Assembly (NCBI RefSeq): GCF_001614315.2
Contig: NZ_LVEG02000001.1
Location: 248,001 to 312,000, forward strand
Length of the DNA: 64,000 bases
Source: Halofilum ochraceum
GTDB lineage: Bacteria > Pseudomonadota > Gammaproteobacteria > XJ16 > Halofilaceae
Direction of reading: 5' to 3'
The number at the start of each line of letters is the position of its first letter. Position 1 is the stretch's first letter. This document shows positions 17,340 to 26,873 of this stretch, in pieces. The position numbers were made by a program, and so were the translations under genes. The notes beneath the pieces were generated by a model, which was given only the letters and a program-made list of their open reading frames with translations, was not told where the DNA came from and did not search any database.

Positions 17340-17626
17340 ACACGAATGGGTATGAGGGCGTCCGGTCCTTCTGAAATTGCGCTGATGCGTCGGTGGTGCC
17401 GGGATGCTCACGGGGAACCACAGACAAACACAGATAAGGCAAAAAATCAGCGATAAGTTGAACTTAAGCGTTCGCGGCCACTTTCCGCCGACTTTTTCTT
17501 TTGTCGGTGTTCATCTGTGGTTTGTATCTTCGGGTTCTCCCTGGAAGCAACCTTCCAGCGAAGCTCCTCCGCGGGCTGATACGCCCTGCGGCAGCATTCG
17601 TGTTTATTCGTGTTCATTCGTGGTTC
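17317..17626. repeat. Nested inverted-repeat element B
   Basis: Outer arms at 17317-17348 and 17595-17626 are 32-bp reverse complements with one mismatch. Each starts GAACCACGAATGAAC and repeats a 10-bp unit ACGAATGAAC. Inside, a second imperfect pair at about 17414-17436 and 17502-17524 starts (G)AACCACAGA and has its own ACACAGATA-like unit. The remaining centre is non-coding. The DUF3565 stop is inside the left arm. Together with 17627-17719 this fills the 380-bp gap; beyond the right arm only the proX terminator is seen. Similar CACGAATGAA and CACAGATAAA repeats recur in unrelated genomes as far as I remember, which I cannot verify here. Confidence 0.82.
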
Positions 17627-17655
17627 TATTTCCTCAGTAATCGCTGTTCGTTCGC

Positions 17656-17692
17656 CGCAAACAGAAAGGGCCCGACCTTGCGGCCGGGCCCT
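17656..17692 (-). terminator. Intrinsic terminator of the betaine-binding protein gene
   Basis: AGGGCCCG at 17667-17674 pairs with CGGGCCCT at 17685-17692 (perfect 8-bp GC stem, 10-base loop); on the minus strand it is followed by TTTCTGTTT. It lies 28 bases past the proX-like stop. Confidence 0.75.
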
Positions 17693-17719
17693 CGTACAGC
17701 GAGAGGCTGCAGGTGCGTC

Positions 17720-18595
17720 TTACATCTCGCCGGTGACCCAGTAGTTCACCAGCTTCGGATGGTTCTTGACGTACCACTCGGCCGCCTGCTCGTAGTCGGT
17801 CTGCTCACCCTTGTCCATGCCCTTCTGGACCTGGTCCAGCGGGATGGTCATGCGGTCGAGCATCTCGAAAACGTCGGGGAATTCGCGATAGAAACCGGTA
17901 CGGGCAACGATGTCGGCGCGCTCGATGCTGCCGAGCGTGCCCTTGGGATCGTCGATGTAGCGCAGATCCCAGCGCCCGAATTTCCAGTGCGGCTTCCAGC
18001 CGGTGACGACGATCGGCTCTTCGTTGTTGATCGCGCGCTTGAGCGCGGCCGTCATGCCGCTGCCGGAGGAGATAACGAGGTTATAGCCCATGTCCTTCAG
18101 GCCATACTCGTCCATCGCTTTCTTCGACAGTCGCGTGAGACCGGCGCCCGGGCCGATGCCGATGATCTTGCCGTCGAGCATCTCCATCACGTCCTCGTTC
18201 TTGAGGTCCTCGATGGAGCTCAGCTTGTCCTTCGACACATAGTCCGGGACCACCCAGCCGAGACTGGCACGGCTGTAGACCGGCCCGAGGTTGACCACCT
18301 TGCCGGCCGTCCGGTCGAAGTAGTCCGAGTGCGTGTCGGGCAGCCAGGCGTCCGTGTGGAAATCGAGGTCGCCGGAAGCAACCGCCTGATATACGGCGGC
18401 CGGATCGGCCTTGGTCATCTCGACCTCATGGCCCATCTTCTCGGTGACGATGTATTCGGCCACGTGAGAGGTGAACAGGGCGTCCGACCAGTTGAAATAA
18501 CCGATCTCGACGACGTCATTGTCTTCGGCATGGGCCGTCCCGAAAGCCGAAAGGCCTACGGCGACAGCCACTCCAATTGCTGCAAAGCGTTTCAT
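17720..18595 (-). CDS. Glycine betaine/proline ABC transporter substrate-binding protein (ProX/OpuAC type)
   Basis: A 291-residue periplasmic binding protein. A Sec signal peptide covers about residues 1-23 (KRFAAIGVAVAVGLSAFGTA, then HAED). The OpuAC domain shows WSDALFTSHVAEYIV, DLDFHTDAWLPDTHSDYF and GWKPHWKF, with several Trp/Tyr residues that typically form the aromatic cage for quaternary ammonium ligands. ATG at 18595 follows GGGAG; an upstream ATG at 18634 has no such site. No permease or ATPase gene is nearby, so it must serve a transporter encoded elsewhere. It occupies the place where algW/degS usually lies in related gene orders (inference). Confidence 0.88.
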   Translation of the reverse strand: MKRFAAIGVAVAVGLSAFGTAHAEDNDVVEIGYFNWSDALFTSHVAEYIVTEKMGHEVEMTKADPAAVYQAVASGDLDFHTDAWLPDTHSDYFDRTAGKVVNLGPVYSRASLGWVVPDYVSKDKLSSIEDLKNEDVMEMLDGKIIGIGPGAGLTRLSKKAMDEYGLKDMGYNLVISSGSGMTAALKRAINNEEPIVVTGWKPHWKFGRWDLRYIDDPKGTLGSIERADIVARTGFYREFPDVFEMLDRMTIPLDQVQKGMDKGEQTDYEQAAEWYVKNHPKLVNYWVTGEM

Positions 18596-18924
18596 GGTGA
18601 ATCTCCCATGGTTTCTGCTTTTGCGAGTGGTCACCGGAATCGGATCCGGTGTGCGTATGACGGCACCGTCTTACCGGCGCCGCTCCCCCGCGCCGAACGC
18701 GATGGGGAGGGACATGAGCGTGTCACTGTCGAGTACAGCATAAAGCCCATGCCGCACTTGATGCCAGGCGGCGGGATGTGGAAACGCGCGCGACGGCCCC
18801 TCAAGCCACTGGGCGAGCGCCCGCGTCCCGCTCCCGGCGGGCCGCCAGGGTTCGCCGGACGGGGTGCGCCATGTACACTTGTGCAATAGAGTTCGCGCGG
18901 GAGCGGGCCGAACCGGGGGAGGGT
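18596..18924. other. 329-bp divergent intergenic region, proX side with an operator-like palindrome
   Basis: No gene is seen. CACCGGA (18632-18638) and TCCGGTG (18645-18651) are a perfect 7-bp inverted repeat in the leader of the minus-strand proX-like gene, about 37 bases from its start, and could be an operator. The rest, toward the Nif3-like gene, is GC-rich and shows no convincing promoter to me. Confidence 0.4.
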
Positions 18925-19683
18925 ATGGCCGAGACGGGAACGCTGGTCGACTATGCGAACAGTCTGCTGGAGGTCAACGCGCTGCGTGACTACAGCCCGA
19001 ACGGCCTGCAGGTTGCGGGCCGGTCCGAAACCGTACGCCTGATGACCGGTGTAACCGCCTGCCAGGCGCTGCTCGAAACCGCCCGTGAGTGGGAGGCCGA
19101 CGCGCTGCTCGTGCATCACGGCTGGTTCTGGAAGAACGAACCGCCACAACTGACCGGCATGAAGCTCCGACGCGTGCGTACGGTCCTCGAGGCCGGTTTC
19201 AGCCTGCTCGCGTACCATCTGCCGCTCGATATCCACCGCGCGTATGGCAACAATGCCGAGCTCGCGCGGCTGCTCGGGATCACGGTCGCCGGCCAGCAGT
19301 CGGCCGGCGGGGTTCCGGATCTGTTGTGGTTCGGGCGTCTGGATGAGCCGGTCGAAGCCCGGGCATTCGGCGAGCGGATCGGCGAGCGTCTCGGGCGTGC
19401 CCCGCTGCATCTGGGGCCCGATGGTGGCGCCATCGAAACGGCCGCGTGGTGCACCGGTGCAGGGCAGGATTTTATCGACGACGCGGTCGCGCGTGGGGTC
19501 GATGCGTTCATTACCGGGGAAGTGTCCGAGCGCACCGCGCACACCGCGCGGGAGCGCGGAATCCATTTCTTTGCCGCCGGTCACCATGCCACCGAGCGCT
19601 ACGGTGTTCAGGCGTTGGGGGGCCATCTGGCCGAGCGTTTCGGCCTGGAGCACCGCTTCGTCGATATCGATAACCCGGTATGA
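18925..19683 (+). CDS. Nif3-like dinuclear metal centre protein (YbgI/DUF34)
   Basis: A 252-residue cytoplasmic protein of the Nif3/YbgI family, hexameric with a two-metal site. Metal-binding landmarks are LLVHHGWFW near residue 63, LAYHLPLDIH near 94 and GHHATER near 215; the family core DYSPNGLQVAG is at about 20-30. ATG at 18925 with GGAGGG ahead is chosen over earlier in-frame codons that extend into non-conserved sequence. Some family members act as GTP cyclohydrolase-like or NAD-related hydrolases; the role here is unknown. It lies 120 bases upstream of petA, a neighbourhood shared with pseudomonads. Confidence 0.9.
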   Translation: MAETGTLVDYANSLLEVNALRDYSPNGLQVAGRSETVRLMTGVTACQALLETAREWEADALLVHHGWFWKNEPPQLTGMKLRRVRTVLEAGFSLLAYHLPLDIHRAYGNNAELARLLGITVAGQQSAGGVPDLLWFGRLDEPVEARAFGERIGERLGRAPLHLGPDGGAIETAAWCTGAGQDFIDDAVARGVDAFITGEVSERTAHTARERGIHFFAAGHHATERYGVQALGGHLAERFGLEHRFVDIDNPV

Positions 19684-19690
19684 GCGGCGC

Positions 19691-19719
19691 TCCACAGGTC
19701 CGGGGGGCTATGGTATCCT
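19691..19719 (+). promoter_or_regulatory. Candidate petABC promoter
   Basis: TCCACA (19691-19696) and TATCCT (19714-19719) with a 17-base spacer, 85 bases before petA. Both hexamers match the sigma-70 consensus at only four positions. Confidence 0.3.
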
Positions 19720-19803
19720 CGCGCCCTTTGAGCCATCGTGCGTGCGTATGCGCCGCGCGCTGGCGTAACCAACACCAGAACACTGACCCCCGGGAGACAT
19801 TCG

Positions 19804-20397
19804 ATGGCCTCGGATGAGATGGATCCCACGCGCCGCCGCTTCCTGACCGGCGCCACGACCGTGGTCGGCGGTGCCGGCCTGCTGGCGGGGATCGTGCCGT
19901 TCGTAAATTCCATGTCGGTCAGCGCGCGTGCGCAGGCGGCGGGGGCCCCCGTCGAGGCCGATATCAGCAGACTGGAACCCGGGCAGAAGGTCACCTACGA
20001 GTGGCGGGGGAAACCGGTCTGGGTCGTCCGCCGAACCGACCGTATGCTGGAGACGCTCGCGAAACTGGAGCCGCAGCTCGCGGATCCCGACTCCAGCGGC
20101 TCTGACCAGCCGCCATACTGCGAAAATCCGGAGCGCGCGCGCCAGGACCGCCGTGACGTGCTGGTCATGGAAGGCGTCTGCACCCACCTCGGGTGCTCTC
20201 CGAGCTACTTCCCGGATGCGGGTGGCGAACTGGGTTCCGACTGGCTGGGCGGTTTCTTCTGCCCCTGTCACGGCTCGAAGTACGATATCTCCGGGCGGGT
20301 CTACGCGGGTCAGCCGGCGCCGAAGAACATGCCGGTTCCGCCGCATATGTACGTCAGCGAGAATGTTCTGCTGATCGGCGACGACGAGAGGGGCTAA
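19804..20397 (+). CDS. petA: Ubiquinol-cytochrome c reductase, Rieske iron-sulfur subunit
   Basis: Membrane-anchored [2Fe-2S] subunit of the bc1 complex; takes the first electron from ubiquinol and passes it to cytochrome c1. A twin-arginine-type signal anchor is at the N-terminus (TRRRFLTGA, residues 9-17, then a hydrophobic stretch to about 40). Cluster ligands are C126 and H128 in CTHLGC and C153 and H156 in CPCHGS, with disulfide cysteines C131 and C155. 197 residues, normal length. ATG at 19804 follows GGGAGA. First gene of petABC, 4 bases before petB. Confidence 0.96.
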   Translation: MASDEMDPTRRRFLTGATTVVGGAGLLAGIVPFVNSMSVSARAQAAGAPVEADISRLEPGQKVTYEWRGKPVWVVRRTDRMLETLAKLEPQLADPDSSGSDQPPYCENPERARQDRRDVLVMEGVCTHLGCSPSYFPDAGGELGSDWLGGFFCPCHGSKYDISGRVYAGQPAPKNMPVPPHMYVSENVLLIGDDERG

Positions 20398-20401
20398 GGG
20401 G

Positions 20402-21634
20402 ATGGGCAAGGTTCTGGCCTGGGTGGATGACCGCTTCCCGCTCACGAAAATGATGCGGGAGCATCTCACCGAGTATTACGCACCGAAGAACTTCAACTTC
20501 TGGTACTACTTCGGTTCGCTCGCGTTGCTCGTGCTGGTATTGCAGATCGTGACGGGGATCTTCCTCACGATGCACTATCAGCCGTCGGCGGAGCAGGCCT
20601 TCGCCTCCGTCGAGTACATCATGCGCGATGTCGAGTGGGGCTGGTTGATCCGGTACATGCACTCCACCGGCGCATCGATGTTCTTCGTTGTCGTCTATCT
20701 GCACATGTTCCGCGCGCTCTTGTACGGGTCGTACAAGAAGCCGCGCGAACTGATCTGGATCTTCGGCGTACTGATCCTGCTCGTGCTCATGGGTGAGGCC
20801 TTCATGGGTTACCTCCTGCCCTGGGGCCAGATGTCCTACTGGGGCGCGCAGGTCATCATTTCGCTGTTCTCCACGATTCCGTGGATCGGCCCGGATCTCG
20901 CACAGTGGATTCGTGGCGATTACGTGATTTCCGGCGCGACGCTGAACCGTTTCTTCGCGCTGCACGTGATCGCGATGCCCCTGATCCTGCTGGCGCTGGT
21001 CGTCGCGCATATCCTCGCGCTGCACGAGGTCGGCTCGAATAATCCGGATGGCGTGGACATCAAGAAGAACAAGGATGCGGACGGCAAGCCGAAAGACGGC
21101 ATCCCGTTCCACCCCTACTACACGGTCAAGGATCTGGTTGGTGTGGCGGTGTTTTTCATCGTCTTCTTCCTGATCGTCTTCTACATGCCGACGATGGGCG
21201 GGTATTTCATTGAGCCGCCGAACTTCAAGCCCGCGGACCCGCTGAGCACGCCCGCGCACATCGCGCCGGTATGGTATTTCACGCCGTTCTACTCGATTCT
21301 GCGATCCGTGCCGTCGATGTACGGCTCGGCATTCCCGGGCGTGATCGCGATGGGGCTGTCGATCGTGTTGCTGTTCTTCCTGCCCTGGCTGGATCGCACC
21401 GACAACAACCCGGTCAAGTCGACACGCTATCGTTCCATCTGGCACAAGCTGCTGCTGGGGATGTTCGTCGTCGCCCTGTTCGGCCTGGGCTATCTCGGGA
21501 CGCAGGCGCCCAGCCCGGTCAAGACGCTGATTGCACAGATACTGACCGCGGCGTATTTCGGGTTTTTCCTCGGTCTGTATCTGGTGAGCCGTTTCGAGAA
21601 GACCAAGCCCGTGCCGGAAAGGGTGACGCACTGA
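20402..21634 (+). CDS. petB: Ubiquinol-cytochrome c reductase, cytochrome b subunit
   Basis: Eight-helix inner-membrane subunit (410 residues) that carries haems bL and bH and the quinol/quinone sites. Paired His ligands appear in helix II (YMHSTGASMFFVVVYLHMFRA) and helix IV (HVIAMPLILLALVVAHILALH). The Qo motif of mitochondria-like PEWY appears here as PVWY (APVWYFTPFY), a common proteobacterial variation. A hydrophilic insert (GVDIKKNKDADGKPKDGIPF) precedes the C-terminal domain. It overlaps petC by one base (TGATG). Confidence 0.96.
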   Translation: MGKVLAWVDDRFPLTKMMREHLTEYYAPKNFNFWYYFGSLALLVLVLQIVTGIFLTMHYQPSAEQAFASVEYIMRDVEWGWLIRYMHSTGASMFFVVVYLHMFRALLYGSYKKPRELIWIFGVLILLVLMGEAFMGYLLPWGQMSYWGAQVIISLFSTIPWIGPDLAQWIRGDYVISGATLNRFFALHVIAMPLILLALVVAHILALHEVGSNNPDGVDIKKNKDADGKPKDGIPFHPYYTVKDLVGVAVFFIVFFLIVFYMPTMGGYFIEPPNFKPADPLSTPAHIAPVWYFTPFYSILRSVPSMYGSAFPGVIAMGLSIVLLFFLPWLDRTDNNPVKSTRYRSIWHKLLLGMFVVALFGLGYLGTQAPSPVKTLIAQILTAAYFGFFLGLYLVSRFEKTKPVPERVTH

Positions 21635-22389
21635 TGATCAAGCGAATCGCACTGATCGCGGCGGTCCTGTTCCCACTGAGTGGATTCGCCGCCGGCGGCG
21701 GCGCGCAGGGCGCCTACTGGGAGCAACCGAACGTCAACCTCGATAACGAGGCATCGTTGCAGCGTGGCGCGCAGTTGTTCGTGAACTACTGCATGGGCTG
21801 CCACACCGCGAAGTACCATCGGTGGATGCATGTCTCCGAGGATCTGGATATCCCGGCGGATGTGGTCGAAGCGAATCTGATCTGGACCACCGACGAAAGC
21901 GGCAAGAAGGATCAGGTCGGTACCCTGATGAAGAACGCCATGAGCAAGGAATATGGTTCGGACGTCTTCGGCAAGGCGCCGCCGGATCTGACGCTGACCG
22001 CCAGGGAGCGCGGACCCGGCTGGATCTACAATTACCTGCAGACATTCTATGTCGACGAATCGTCGCCGACCGGCGTGAACAACGCCGTGCTCGCCGGCGC
22101 GTCGATGCCGCACGTGATGTGGGAACTGCAGGGATTCCAGCGTCCGGTTTACACGGAAGACTCTGATGGCGAAAAGCACATCGAGTCGTTCGAGCTGGTC
22201 CAGAAAGGGTCCATGTCGCCGGAAGAATTCGATCGCGCCATGAACGATCTCGTGAACTTCATGGTCTACCTCGGCGAGCCGGCCCGGATGGACCGCACCG
22301 CGATTGGCGGCTGGGTCATCCTCTTCCTGCTGGTCTTCCTCGGCTTCGCCTATGTCCTGAAGAAGGAATACTGGAAGGACGTCCACTGA
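21634..22389 (+). CDS. petC: Ubiquinol-cytochrome c reductase, cytochrome c1 subunit
   Basis: Periplasmic haem c subunit (251 residues) anchored by one C-terminal helix (GGWVILFLLVFLGFAYVL near 226-243). Signal peptide about 1-19; haem site CMGCH at 53-57; the likely Met ligand is in GASMPHVMWELQG. It passes electrons from the Rieske subunit to soluble cytochrome c. The long upstream ORF extension is inside petB and is rejected, because ATG at 21634 overlaps the petB stop. Unlike some proteobacteria, b and c1 are separate genes. Confidence 0.95.
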   Translation: MIKRIALIAAVLFPLSGFAAGGGAQGAYWEQPNVNLDNEASLQRGAQLFVNYCMGCHTAKYHRWMHVSEDLDIPADVVEANLIWTTDESGKKDQVGTLMKNAMSKEYGSDVFGKAPPDLTLTARERGPGWIYNYLQTFYVDESSPTGVNNAVLAGASMPHVMWELQGFQRPVYTEDSDGEKHIESFELVQKGSMSPEEFDRAMNDLVNFMVYLGEPARMDRTAIGGWVILFLLVFLGFAYVLKKEYWKDVH

Positions 22390-22403
22390 CAGCACCGCAA
22401 TCC

Positions 22404-22431
22404 CCCGGCGCGACCCGATGGGTCCGCCGGG
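22404..22431 (+). terminator. Strong hairpin between petC and sspA
   Basis: CCCGGC...GACCC pairs with GGGTC...GCCGGG around a 3-base GAT loop, with a small internal bulge. It begins 15 bases after the petC stop. No U-tract follows, so it may limit rather than end transcription into sspA, or protect the petABC message. Confidence 0.4.
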
Positions 22432-22468
22432 CGATACCACATTCGCGTCTTCGAGTCGGAAAATCCGC

Positions 22469-23086
22469 ATGACGGTAACGCACCGCAGCGTAATGACGCT
22501 GTTTTCTTCGCCCGATTCGGTCTTCAGCCATCGTGCACGCATCGTTCTGGCCGAAAAGGACATACAGGCCGTGATCCAGCAGATCGACGGCGGTCAGCCG
22601 GCCGAGGATCTGTACGATCTGAATCCGTATGGATCGCTGCCGACCCTGGTCGACCGGGATCTCGCGCTGTATGACTCGCGCGTGATTGTCGAGTATCTGG
22701 ATGAGCGATTCCCGCATCCGCCCATGATGCCGGTCGATCCCGTCTCCCGGGCCCACGCGCGACTGGCGCTCTATCGCGTGGAAACCGACTGGTACACGCT
22801 GCTGGATGATCTGGAGACCGGTGAGAAATCGCGCCGCGACAAGGCGCGGACCGCCTTGCGGGACAGCATCAGTGCGGCCGCGGATGTCTTCGCCGCCCGG
22901 CCGTTTTTCCTCAGCGAGGAGTTCAGTATGGCCGATGCGTGGATCGCCCCGATCCTCTGGCGGCTCCCGCATTGGGGGGTGAAACTGCCCAAGCAGGCCA
23001 GCGCAGTAGAGGCCTACGCGGAGCGGATCTTTGCGCGTGAGGGATTCCGCCGCAGCCTCAGCGAAGCGGAACGTACCCTGCGCTGA
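22469..23086 (+). CDS. sspA: Stringent starvation protein A
   Basis: A 205-residue glutathione-S-transferase-fold protein that binds RNA polymerase as a transcription factor in stationary phase and stress (known in E. coli). The N-terminal thioredoxin-like part shows TLFSSPDSVFSHRARIVLAE at about residues 9-28, with NPYGSLPTLVDRDLALYDSR next; the helical C-terminal domain follows. ATG at 22469 with GGAAAA upstream is chosen over 22418. It sits between petABC and sspB, the classic pairing. Confidence 0.94.
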   Translation: MTVTHRSVMTLFSSPDSVFSHRARIVLAEKDIQAVIQQIDGGQPAEDLYDLNPYGSLPTLVDRDLALYDSRVIVEYLDERFPHPPMMPVDPVSRAHARLALYRVETDWYTLLDDLETGEKSRRDKARTALRDSISAAADVFAARPFFLSEEFSMADAWIAPILWRLPHWGVKLPKQASAVEAYAERIFAREGFRRSLSEAERTLR

Positions 23087-23234
23087 GACGGCCTGGCGGC
23101 ACATTCCAGTCGGACCTCCCGGCACGGATACGTGGCCGCCCGGCCCGGATTCGCTGCACTGCGAGCCCCTGGTGCTGGCCGGATCGGGGGCCGGGCGCGT
23201 ATCATGGGTGGCCAGCATTACGCGGAGCCGGCCC

Positions 23235-24279
<1,045 letters not shown>

Positions 24280-24657
24280 TCAGCCCGCGCTATCCGCGTC
24301 GAATGCCGCTTCGATCCATTGGATCCGGTCGTAGCCGTCGACCGCCACCACATCGAAACGCGCGGGTCGCTGGTCCAGTCCGTGACAGTGGAGGTAGGCG
24401 CGGGCGGCATGGATCAGCCGCTGGCGTTTGCGGGCGTCGACGCTGGCGACACCGCCGCCGTAATCGCGCCGCGAGCGATAGCGGACCTCGACGAATATGA
24501 TCTGACCGTCCCGGGCCTCCATGACGAGATCGATTTCACCACGCCGGGCGCGGAAATTCGCATGCCGGAGCCTCAGGCCCGCCGCCTCGAGGCGCTGTCG
24601 GGCGAGGTTTTCCGCGGCCTCGCCCACCGCGGCGCGCGAGGTCGCGCGGGGGCTCAC
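24280..24657 (-). CDS. yraN: UPF0102 protein YraN (putative endonuclease fold)
   Basis: A 125-residue protein with a restriction-endonuclease-like core: GEAAENLARQRLEAAGLRL, then NFRARRGEIDLVMEARDGQI with the catalytic-type E...D and VEVRYRS, the E-X-K-like strand (here EVR). Biochemical role is not established. The GTG start at 24657 overlaps the lpoA stop (GTGA), and the longer ORF upstream lies entirely inside lpoA. Standard position between lpoA and diaA. Confidence 0.88.
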   Translation of the reverse strand: MSPRATSRAAVGEAAENLARQRLEAAGLRLRHANFRARRGEIDLVMEARDGQIIFVEVRYRSRRDYGGGVASVDARKRQRLIHAARAYLHCHGLDQRPARFDVVAVDGYDRIQWIEAAFDADSAG

Positions 24658-26594
24658 GAATCGCCGGCCCGCGTCCGGATGTCCTCGCCGAGTTCTTCCT
24701 CTTCCGGGGTCGCTTCGGGTCGATTGACCGGAACCGGGCGCCCCTTGATGAAAGTCGCCCAGCGCGGTTGCCTGTGGATACGCTGCTCGGCGTCGAGTGT
24801 GAGCCGACCGGTGCGTCCGTTCAGAACGGCCCGGTCGTTTTCGCCAAGGCGCCCCAGGTGTGGCAGTACGGCGAATGCATCGATGCCCAGGGCGTAGAGC
24901 CTTGGATACTGCCCGCGCGACCCAGGCCAGTGCTCGGTGACCGACCGGTAGAGCGGGTCCGGATCGTCGAGATTGTCGAGAATCCACGGCAGGTCCGTGA
25001 AGAACAGGCCATTGAGATCCCAGTCGGAGTCCGGATCCGGTACGCCCGAGAAAACGTGCGACGTGGCGTAGACTGGTAGATCGCCGGCTCGATGGAACTC
25101 GAGCTGCGGCTCGAGCAGGCGCGCCTGGCGGGGCATGGCCGCCATGAAGATCACCTCGATATCCTGTCGGCGTCGGGGCTCGAACCGCACGTCCCTGCCG
25201 ATGGTGTTCTGCAGCCGGCGTTCACGCGCGTAGCTGCTGTCGAGATTCAGCAGGGCCTGAATCGAACGTCCGTAATCACTGGCCTCGCTGTTATAGCGCG
25301 AGCTCTCGACGATGACGCCGCCCATGGTTTCGTAGCGTGAGCGGAAGCCATCGATCATGCGCCCACCCCAGTTGCCCGCCGGAACGAGCGTGACCGCGTT
25401 GAAGTGATCGTTCTGGATGGCGGCATCCGCGGCCTCGCGCGCTTCGTCTTCGGGCAGCAGGCCGAACTGGTAGAGATCCTGAGGCCGCTTTTCGGCGTTG
25501 TCCGGCAGGTAATTGAGGCTCAGGATCGGTGTTTCCAGTGGCCCGCGCCCGGCGAGCTCCGCGACCGCGTCCTTGGACAGCGGACCGATCACGAACTCGG
25601 CGCCGGCGTCGACCGCGCGCTCGTAGGCGGCCGTTACGCCAGGGCCTTCGGAGCCGGTGTCATAGACCGCGATCCGTGGACGCTCGACATAGTCGGGCTG
25701 GTCATAGTACGCCGCCATGAGGCCATCGCGGATCGCCTGACCGGCATTGGCCAGCCGACCGCTGAGCGGAACCAGCAGGGCCATACGCCGGGGCCAGGTC
25801 ATCTCCTCGGTTACTCGATCACGAAGGGTGGCCACAAACCGGGCGCTTGCCGGGTGACCGGCGTAGTCCTCGCGCCAGGCATCGAGCACCGTCGGCACCG
25901 GTTTTTCGCCCATACGGGCACGCTGGACGGCAAGCGCGAGTTCCGCCCAGCCGTTGAGCACGGGCGCATCCTCTTCTGCGCCCAGCTCTCGCAGGCGGTC
26001 GGCCGGCAGTCCCTGGAGCAGGGACCAGATCGCCTCGTGGTTCGCGTCGATGGCGTCATCCGCGGAGAGCAGTTCTTCGCGCTCGATGCGGATGGCCAGC
26101 GCCCGCCCCGGTTGTCCGGTGATGCCGTAGGCATCCGCCCGTACCGCGAGGATGCGCGCCCGCAATTCGTCGTCCATGTCCTCGGTGACCGGCGGCAGCA
26201 GCCGCAGGGCGCGCACGCCCTGGCGCTGCACGATCGCCCCGCGGGCGTCGACGATCGCTTTGCGGGTCTCGAGTTCCGGGGGGACCGTCCGGGCATCGAG
26301 TTCGCGTTGCCACTCGAGCGCCAGTTCGGGAAAGCCCGCGTCGAACAGAGCCTCGACGATCTGCAGCCGCCAGCGCTGGGCCTGCTCGGGCTCGGCCTCG
26401 TCGGCCAGGTCGCGATAGATCCGCACGGCAGCCAGGGGCTTGCCCGCATCGAGCAGGTCGCGGGCCTCGGCCTGGGCCTGTTCAACAGCCTGTTCCTCGG
26501 CCGACGGCCCCGCCGGAGGGCGGGTCGCGCAGCCGGCGATCAGGACGAGCAGCAGAGCCGGGATTGTGACGGCGCGAAGCGCTTTGAACCGCAT
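24654..26594 (-). CDS. lpoA: Outer-membrane lipoprotein activator of PBP1A, LpoA
   Basis: A 646-residue lipoprotein that reaches through the periplasm to activate peptidoglycan synthase PBP1A. Signal peptide with lipobox LIAGC at about residues 19-23. The N-terminal half is helical TPR-like and Ala/Glu-rich; the C-terminal half (from about residue 270, [20 protein letters not shown]) is a periplasmic-binding-protein-like domain. The ATG at 26594 is chosen because the signal peptide begins there; the ORF continues 104 residues further with low-complexity sequence. First gene of the lpoA-yraN-diaA run, with a good promoter at 26778-26806. Confidence 0.9.
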   Translation of the reverse strand: MRFKALRAVTIPALLLVLIAGCATRPPAGPSAEEQAVEQAQAEARDLLDAGKPLAAVRIYRDLADEAEPEQAQRWRLQIVEALFDAGFPELALEWQRELDARTVPPELETRKAIVDARGAIVQRQGVRALRLLPPVTEDMDDELRARILAVRADAYGITGQPGRALAIRIEREELLSADDAIDANHEAIWSLLQGLPADRLRELGAEEDAPVLNGWAELALAVQRARMGEKPVPTVLDAWREDYAGHPASARFVATLRDRVTEEMTWPRRMALLVPLSGRLANAGQAIRDGLMAAYYDQPDYVERPRIAVYDTGSEGPGVTAAYERAVDAGAEFVIGPLSKDAVAELAGRGPLETPILSLNYLPDNAEKRPQDLYQFGLLPEDEAREAADAAIQNDHFNAVTLVPAGNWGGRMIDGFRSRYETMGGVIVESSRYNSEASDYGRSIQALLNLDSSYARERRLQNTIGRDVRFEPRRRQDIEVIFMAAMPRQARLLEPQLEFHRAGDLPVYATSHVFSGVPDPDSDWDLNGLFFTDLPWILDNLDDPDPLYRSVTEHWPGSRGQYPRLYALGIDAFAVLPHLGRLGENDRAVLNGRTGRLTLDAEQRIHRQPRWATFIKGRPVPVNRPEATPEEEELGEDIRTRAGDS

Positions 26595-26662
26595 GGTGGT
26601 TTCCACAGGTGTGGGCGTGCCGATCGCAGCGCGCGAACCTCGTCGCGCGGCAGGGTCCTTAT

Positions 26663-26686
26663 GCGGCCCCCCGGTAACGGGGCCGC
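26663..26686 (-). other. GC-rich hairpin in the lpoA leader
   Basis: GCGGCCCC (26663-26670) and GGGGCCGC (26679-26686) form a perfect 8-bp stem with an 8-base loop within the inferred 5' leader of about 175 bases between the lpoA promoter and its start. Possible mRNA-stability or attenuation element. Confidence 0.4.
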
Positions 26687-26777
26687 GATGCGCCGTGCCG
26701 GGACAGTTGGCCGGATGGCCAGGGACTGCCGGTGGCGATGGCGCAGGGGCGCTCGCGGGGCCGGGCGGCGCGGTGGC

Positions 26778-26806
26778 AGTATCGTGAGCGCTCAGTCGCC
26801 TGTCAA
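26778..26806 (-). promoter_or_regulatory. Sigma-70 promoter for lpoA-yraN-diaA
   Basis: Reading the minus strand: TTGACA (26806-26801, perfect -35), a 17-base spacer and GATACT (26783-26778, -10 with four of six matches). It is the only strong promoter in the 279-bp divergent region between lpoA and rsmI. Confidence 0.65.
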
Positions 26807-26873
26807 CGGCGGTGTGCTGGGCGGCGCGCGGCCGCGACTTGTTTCCATCGCGGCGCATGGGCACAGTCGCGCC

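Noticed and set aside
25404-26873. Long plus-strand extension of the rsmI frame by about 490 residues
   Set aside because: It lies opposite lpoA, has no conserved content, and RsmI is full length from 26874.
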